A stretch of 10,170 nt of DNA from DASRCB01 sp035653295 (lineage in GTDB: Bacteria > Acidobacteriota > Terriglobia > Bryobacterales > Bryobacteraceae), in NCBI GenBank assembly GCA_035653295.1, contig DASRCB010000412.1, positions 1-10,170 on the forward strand, given 5' to 3'. The translations under genes and the position numbers were made by a program. The notes under the pieces are model-generated. The model saw only the letters and a list, made by a program, of their open reading frames with translations, made no database searches and was not told where the DNA came from. Every line of letters starts with the position of its first letter. Position 1 is the first letter of the stretch. This document shows positions 6,906-10,170 of this stretch, in pieces.

Positions 6906-7289
6906 CTAACGAAATTGGAAGTCCACGATGGCCTGGCCGAATCGCTCAGCCCTATGTGCTTCGCGTCTCACCCGATTCGCCGTTCGCCGCTCTTTCTTCC
7001 CCGCTGTGCGAACAGAGAGTACACCCTTGTTCGAGTCTGTCTCGGCGACTGACCGTTTGTCCTTTCCAGGCCGAAGGTGAACAACCTGGCCGCCGCTTTT
7101 GATCGGAGATCTGGGCGTTCTCACATCAGTCAGGATCATGGAGAGCTTCTTTCCGAGTGCGCCGGCAGCGCGGGAGATGATCTGCACTGATACCGCTGTG
7201 TTGGCCGGATCGAGGAGCCTTTCGACTTGGGTTCGACTCGTGTGCATCTCTCTTGCGAGTGCGCTCTTTGTTTTGTTTTGCGCCCGCAT
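6906..7289 (-). CDS. XRE-family helix-turn-helix regulator, 127 aa from the first ATG, probably N-terminally split
   Basis: Residues 1-55 match the small XRE family with KSALAREMHTSRTQVERLLDP, then SRAAGALGKKLSMIL, as seen in HigA-like antitoxins and regulators. The first ATG (7289) falls inside the first HTH helix. The same frame continues upstream to 7352 as typical family sequence (YDSRREAKAAKRVIAWQLEQA) but has no start codon before a stop at 7401-7403. A GTG at 7381 with GAGG upstream begins VDVFHQDSTP in the neighbouring frame, and one missing base at 7352/7353 would join the two into a 158-residue protein. Either the gene is disrupted or the sequence has an error there. The C-terminal 70 residues are basic and unlike any domain I know. 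No toxin gene adjoins it downstream. It lies head to head with the primase-helicase gene. Confidence 0.7.
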   Translation of the reverse strand: MRAQNKTKSALAREMHTSRTQVERLLDPANTAVSVQIISRAAGALGKKLSMILTDVRTPRSPIKSGGQVVHLRPGKDKRSVAETDSNKGVLSVRTAGKKERRTANRVRREAHRAERFGQAIVDFQFR

Positions 7290-7321
7290 CGCTTGTTCGA
7301 GCTGCCAGGCGATGACGCGCT

Positions 7322-7351
7322 TTGCCGCCTTAGCCTCGCGACGGCTATCAT
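7322..7351 (+). promoter_or_regulatory. Candidate promoter of the primase-helicase-nuclease gene
   Basis: TTGCCG (7322-7327) and TATCAT (7346-7351) are separated by 18 bp, matching 4 and 5 of 6 consensus bases. The predicted start is near 7358, leaving about nine bases before the ATG at 7367. The elements lie within the upstream coding part of the divergent XRE gene. Confidence 0.45.
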
Positions 7352-7366
7352 AGGCGTTGAGTCTTG

Positions 7367-7972
7367 ATGGAACACGTCCACGGCCGATCCTCGCCGGACG
7401 TTAAGATCGCGCTTTTTCGCTCGCTCTTTCGAGGGCGCGATGATGTCTATCCGCGCCGGTTCGAAAGCCGACGAACAGGCAAATCCGGATACGCTCCCGC
7501 GTGCGCCAATGAGTGGGTGCGTGGCATCTGTGAAAAGCCGCGCATCAAGTGCGCAGACTGCCCGCACCGCCGCTTTCTGCCCGTCACTGACGAGGTGATT
7601 CGATGCCACCTGTCCGGGCGTGACGAGACCGGACAATCATTCACAGCGGGCGTCTACCCGATGCTGCAGGACGAGACCTGTTTCTTCCTCGCCGCTGACT
7701 TCGACAAGGAGGGCTGGAGCGAGGACGCCGCTTGTTTTGTGGAAACCTGCCGCCGTATGCATCTGCCATGCGCATTGGAACGCTCTCGCTCGGGACGCGG
7801 CGCGCATGTGTGGTTCTTCTTCGAAGAGGCCGTTCCCGCTGCACTGGCGCGGAAGCTCGGCTCGCTGCTCCTTACAGAAACGATGGAGCGCCGGCCAGAC
7901 GTGGGACTTTATTCATATGACCGCTTCTTTCCAACCAGGACACGCTGCCCCAGGGAGGCTTCGGCAATCTGA
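7367..7972 (+). CDS. N-terminal part of a TOTE-type conflict-system protein: archaeo-eukaryotic primase domain, ended early by a frameshift
   Basis: This is the front of a primase-helicase-nuclease protein (family label: TOTE conflict system primase domain). It starts at ATG 7367; a TTG at 7364 is also possible, and a stop at 7358 bars anything earlier. Residues 10-45 (DVKIALFRSLFRGRDDVYPR, KSGYAPA) are the family opening. Cys46, Cys55, Cys62 and Cys65 form a likely zinc cluster. The catalytic DxD of primases is Asp111-Phe-Asp113 in FLAADFDKEGW. A SRSGRGAHVWFF stretch gives the conserved His147. The family sequence then reads SYDRFFP, after which this frame turns to unrelated residues and stops at 7972. 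The expected continuation (NQDTLPQGGFGNLIALPLQ) is present in another frame from 7933. The fragment alone lacks the last primase motif. Confidence 0.85.
   Translation: MEHVHGRSSPDVKIALFRSLFRGRDDVYPRRFESRRTGKSGYAPACANEWVRGICEKPRIKCADCPHRRFLPVTDEVIRCHLSGRDETGQSFTAGVYPMLQDETCFFLAADFDKEGWSEDAACFVETCRRMHLPCALERSRSGRGAHVWFFFEEAVPAALARKLGSLLLTETMERRPDVGLYSYDRFFPTRTRCPREASAI
7931..7935 (+). other. One-base deletion (frameshift) inside the primase domain
   Basis: The sequence TTT-CC-AAC-CAG-GAC reads FFP then off-family residues in the upstream frame. The family residues NQDTLPQGG begin at AAC 7933 in the other frame. Adding one base after CC at 7931-7932 restores a single continuous reading frame of at least 935 codons. 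The site has no slippery heptamer of the usual programmed kind. A true mutation or a sequencing error is more likely than recoding. Confidence 0.85.
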
Positions 7973-10170
7973 TCGCATTACCGTTGCAGAAGGAGGCACG
8001 TGAGCGCGGCAACAGTGTTTTCCTCGATGATGAATTCAACGCCTACCCGGATCAATGGGCGTTTCTTGCGTCCATTGCGAGGATCGGCCGCTCTCGAATC
8101 GAAGCACTGGTCTCCGATGCGGAGCGCCGAGGTCAGGTCGTTGGCGTCGCATTCCCGATAACAGATGAAGATGAGCCCGAGCCCTGGACGACGCCGCCAT
8201 CGCGCCGCCGGAAAGAGCCTGCGATTACAGGCGAGCTACCTCGCTCTCTGGAGCTCGTGCTGGGGAATGAGATCTACATCGCCAGAGAGGGCCTGCCGCC
8301 AGCCTTGCGAAATCGGCTGCTCCGCGTCGCGGCCTTTCAGAACCCGGAGTTCTATAAGGCGCAGGCTATGCGGCTATCTACGTACGAGAAGCCGCGCATC
8401 ATTAGTTGCGCCGAGGACCACTCGCATTACATCGGTCTTCCCCGGGGTTGCCTCGCCGATATACGGCGGTTGGCGGCCGACCTTGGAATCGAATCGATAG
8501 TACGGGACGAGCGCAATCCGGGCCAGCCCATCCATGTAGCGTTTGCCGGAGAGCTGCGGCCGGAACAGCAGGCAGCGGCTGATGCGCTGCTCGCGCACGA
8601 CACGGGCGTACTGGCAGCGACCACAGCTTTTGGAAAAACCGTGATAGCGGCATGGCTGATCGCGCGCCGCAGTGTGAATACCCTCGTACTCGTTCACCGC
8701 CAGCAATTGCTGGAACAATGGATCGAGCGATTGTCAACATTTTTGAACACTCCGCGAGCGGCCATTGGGCGAATCGGCGGAGGACGCCGAAAGCCTGCCG
8801 GTTTGATCGATGTCGCACTGATTCAGAGTCTGGTCCGGAAGGGAGTCGTGGACGACTGCGTTGGCGAGTATGGACATCTGATCGTAGATGAGTGCCACCA
8901 TTTGTCCGCCCATAGCTTCGAACGGGTCGTCCGCCGTGCCAAACCCAGATTCGTAGCAGGTCTGTCGGCGACGGTCACACGCAAGGATGGTCATGACCCG
9001 ATCATTTTTATGCAGTGCGGCCCCGTGCGCTACCGGGTGAGTGCCAAAGAACAGGCGGCCCTGAGGCCGTTCGCGCACACCGTCATCGTCCGTCCCACGG
9101 ATTTTCACTCCAGCCGCAACGCGGAACCGGACAAGCGAACCGAATTCCTCTCGCTTTACAGGCAGCTGGTCGAGGACGAAGGACGGAATCGCCGTATCTG
9201 CAATGACGTGATCCAGGCGGTGCGTGAGGGCCGTTCGCCGCTCGTATTGACCGAACGCAATGAGCACCTGGATGCACTCGCACTACAGCTCTCCGGGAAC
9301 ATCCGCAACCTCGTCGTGCTCCGAGGAGGCATGGCGAGGAAGGACACTGAGGCTGTTGCGGAGCGGCTTGCGCGTATTCGCCACGATGAGGAGCGGGTGC
9401 TTGTGGCAACCGGCAAGTTCATCGGTGAGGGCTTCGACGATGCACGCCTCGACACGCTGTTCATAAGCCTGCCCGTATCGTGGCGCGGGACTGTGGCTCA
9501 GTACGTGGGACGGCTACACCGGCTCTCTGACGGAAAGCGCGACGTACACGTGTACGACTACGCGGATCTCAACGTTCCAATGCTGGCGCGGATGTTCGAT
9601 CGCCGCTGCCGTGGATATGAAGCCGTCGGCGTTACCATCGTCCTGCCAGCAGGCGCAATTCCCGGATGGCCGGCTGATGTCGCACTGCCTGCCGACACCG
9701 CGTGGAAGCGTGACTACGCCGCCAGCGTACGCAGATTAGTCCGGGACGGGGTCGAATCGCCACTCGCCATGTTGTTCGTTGACGCGGCGCGCCCGCTCTC
9801 TGCTGATGCGGAGGGGGTTGAGCGCGCGCGTAGCGCAACCGAAGCCTTCCTGTACCGCCGGCTTCAGACAATGGCAGACACCGCGGGCCGTTTTCGACTG
9901 AACGCGGGATTGCCCATCCCATTTGACGGGTACGGGGGCATGGAGGTCGATCTGCTGTGCGACAACCCGCGCGTGGTTATCGAAGTCGATGGCGCCCAAC
10001 ACCTCGGAGATCGCGCTGCGTATCGCCGGGACCGGCGCAAGGGCCAGCTGTTGCAGGAGAACGGCTATCTCGTTCTGCGCTTTCTCGCAGAGGACGTCAC
10101 CAGGGATCTCGACGCCGTCCTCGATCCCATCCTGCGCTCGCTCGCGCATCGCCGCCAAATCATTACGCTG
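7933..10170 (+). CDS. C-terminal part of the TOTE-type protein: end of primase, SF2 helicase and DUF559/Vsr-like nuclease, 3' end off the window
   Basis: I translated this frame by hand. It is open for 746 codons to the right edge with no stop. Numbered on the repaired protein, it completes the primase domain (NQDTLPQGGFGNLIALPLQ, residues 190-208) and then a linker. An SF2 helicase of the XPB/UvsW kind follows: motif I TTAFGKT (419-425), motif II DECH (508-511), motif III SAT (534-536), and motif VI QYVGRLHR (712-719). Then comes GIPGWPADV-like family sequence. At the end is a PD-(D/E)XK nuclease of DUF559/Vsr type: ATEAFLYRRL, PIPFDGYGGMEVDLLC (Asp862), VVIEVDGAQH (Glu873, Asp875), and YLVLRFLAEDV. 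Such proteins act on nucleic acid in anti-invader or element-conflict systems; the exact activity is unproven. The family normally ends near this point, so few residues are missing. Separated from its start by the frameshift, this part has no well-placed start codon (TTG 7984 and ATG 8368 are in frame). Confidence 0.88.

Noticed and set aside
6756..7290. HigBA-type toxin-antitoxin pair built on the XRE gene
   Set aside because: No RelE/HigB-like toxin frame lies next to the XRE gene on either side; the following gene has its own promoter and a PIN partner.
7136..7636. Leftward 166-codon frame overlapping the XRE and primase genes
   Set aside because: Most of it is a shadow. Only the short piece from GTG 7381 to about 7353 may be real, as the displaced start of the XRE gene.
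7930..7940. Programmed ribosomal frameshift as explanation for the split primase gene
   Set aside because: No slippery heptamer or obvious downstream structure was seen. A simple one-base deletion fits, and the family is not known to me to use recoding.
8374..9464. Several leftward frames opposite the helicase region
   Set aside because: The forward frame carries all helicase motifs in order; the leftward products match nothing and are typical GC-rich shadows.

Overview
The window looks like a piece of a moderately GC-rich bacterial chromosome, most likely from the Acidobacteriota (Bryobacter/Solibacter-like). This placement is an inference. It rests on two small secreted or membrane 'hypothetical' proteins of a type I associate with that phylum and on a tandem pair of exported imidazolonepropionase-like amidohydrolases. 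No rRNA, tRNA or other phylogenetic marker is present to confirm it.

Positions 1-5500 look like ordinary chromosome. A class II DAHP synthase (first step of the shikimate pathway) runs leftward off the left edge with all its metal and substrate residues intact. Divergent from it, a near-consensus sigma70 promoter (TTGACC-17-TAGAAT) leads into a 62-residue single-span membrane protein. Two more rightward genes follow: a 164-residue membrane-anchored protein and a 207-residue exported protein. Converging on them are two overlapping leftward genes for exported amidohydrolases. The first keeps every metal ligand. The second is a recognisable paralogue in which almost every ligand has been replaced, and it carries a lipoprotein signal.

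Positions 5500-10170 look like accessory, defence-type DNA. After a 273-bp stretch without a convincing gene there is a leftward toxin-antitoxin-like pair: a MerR-like DNA-binding protein followed by a PIN-domain nuclease that overlaps it and starts at TTG. The pair has its own promoter (TTGACG-17-TAAAAT), and the -10 box sits inside a palindrome that is probably the operator. Next comes a leftward XRE-family HTH gene. Its N-terminal coding part continues upstream of the first ATG and seems to be cut off by a one-base shift.

Divergent from the XRE gene is the main item of interest, a very large gene of the TOTE conflict-system type. In order it encodes a zinc-cluster/archaeo-eukaryotic primase domain, an SF2 helicase, and a C-terminal DUF559/Vsr-like PD-(D/E)XK nuclease. 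It runs to the right edge without a stop. A one-base deletion near 7931-7933 splits it into a 201-codon primase piece and an open reading frame of at least 746 codons. The XRE and primase-helicase genes overlap or abut head to head, and the likely promoter of the large gene lies inside the XRE N-terminal coding region, so the XRE protein is a natural candidate regulator.
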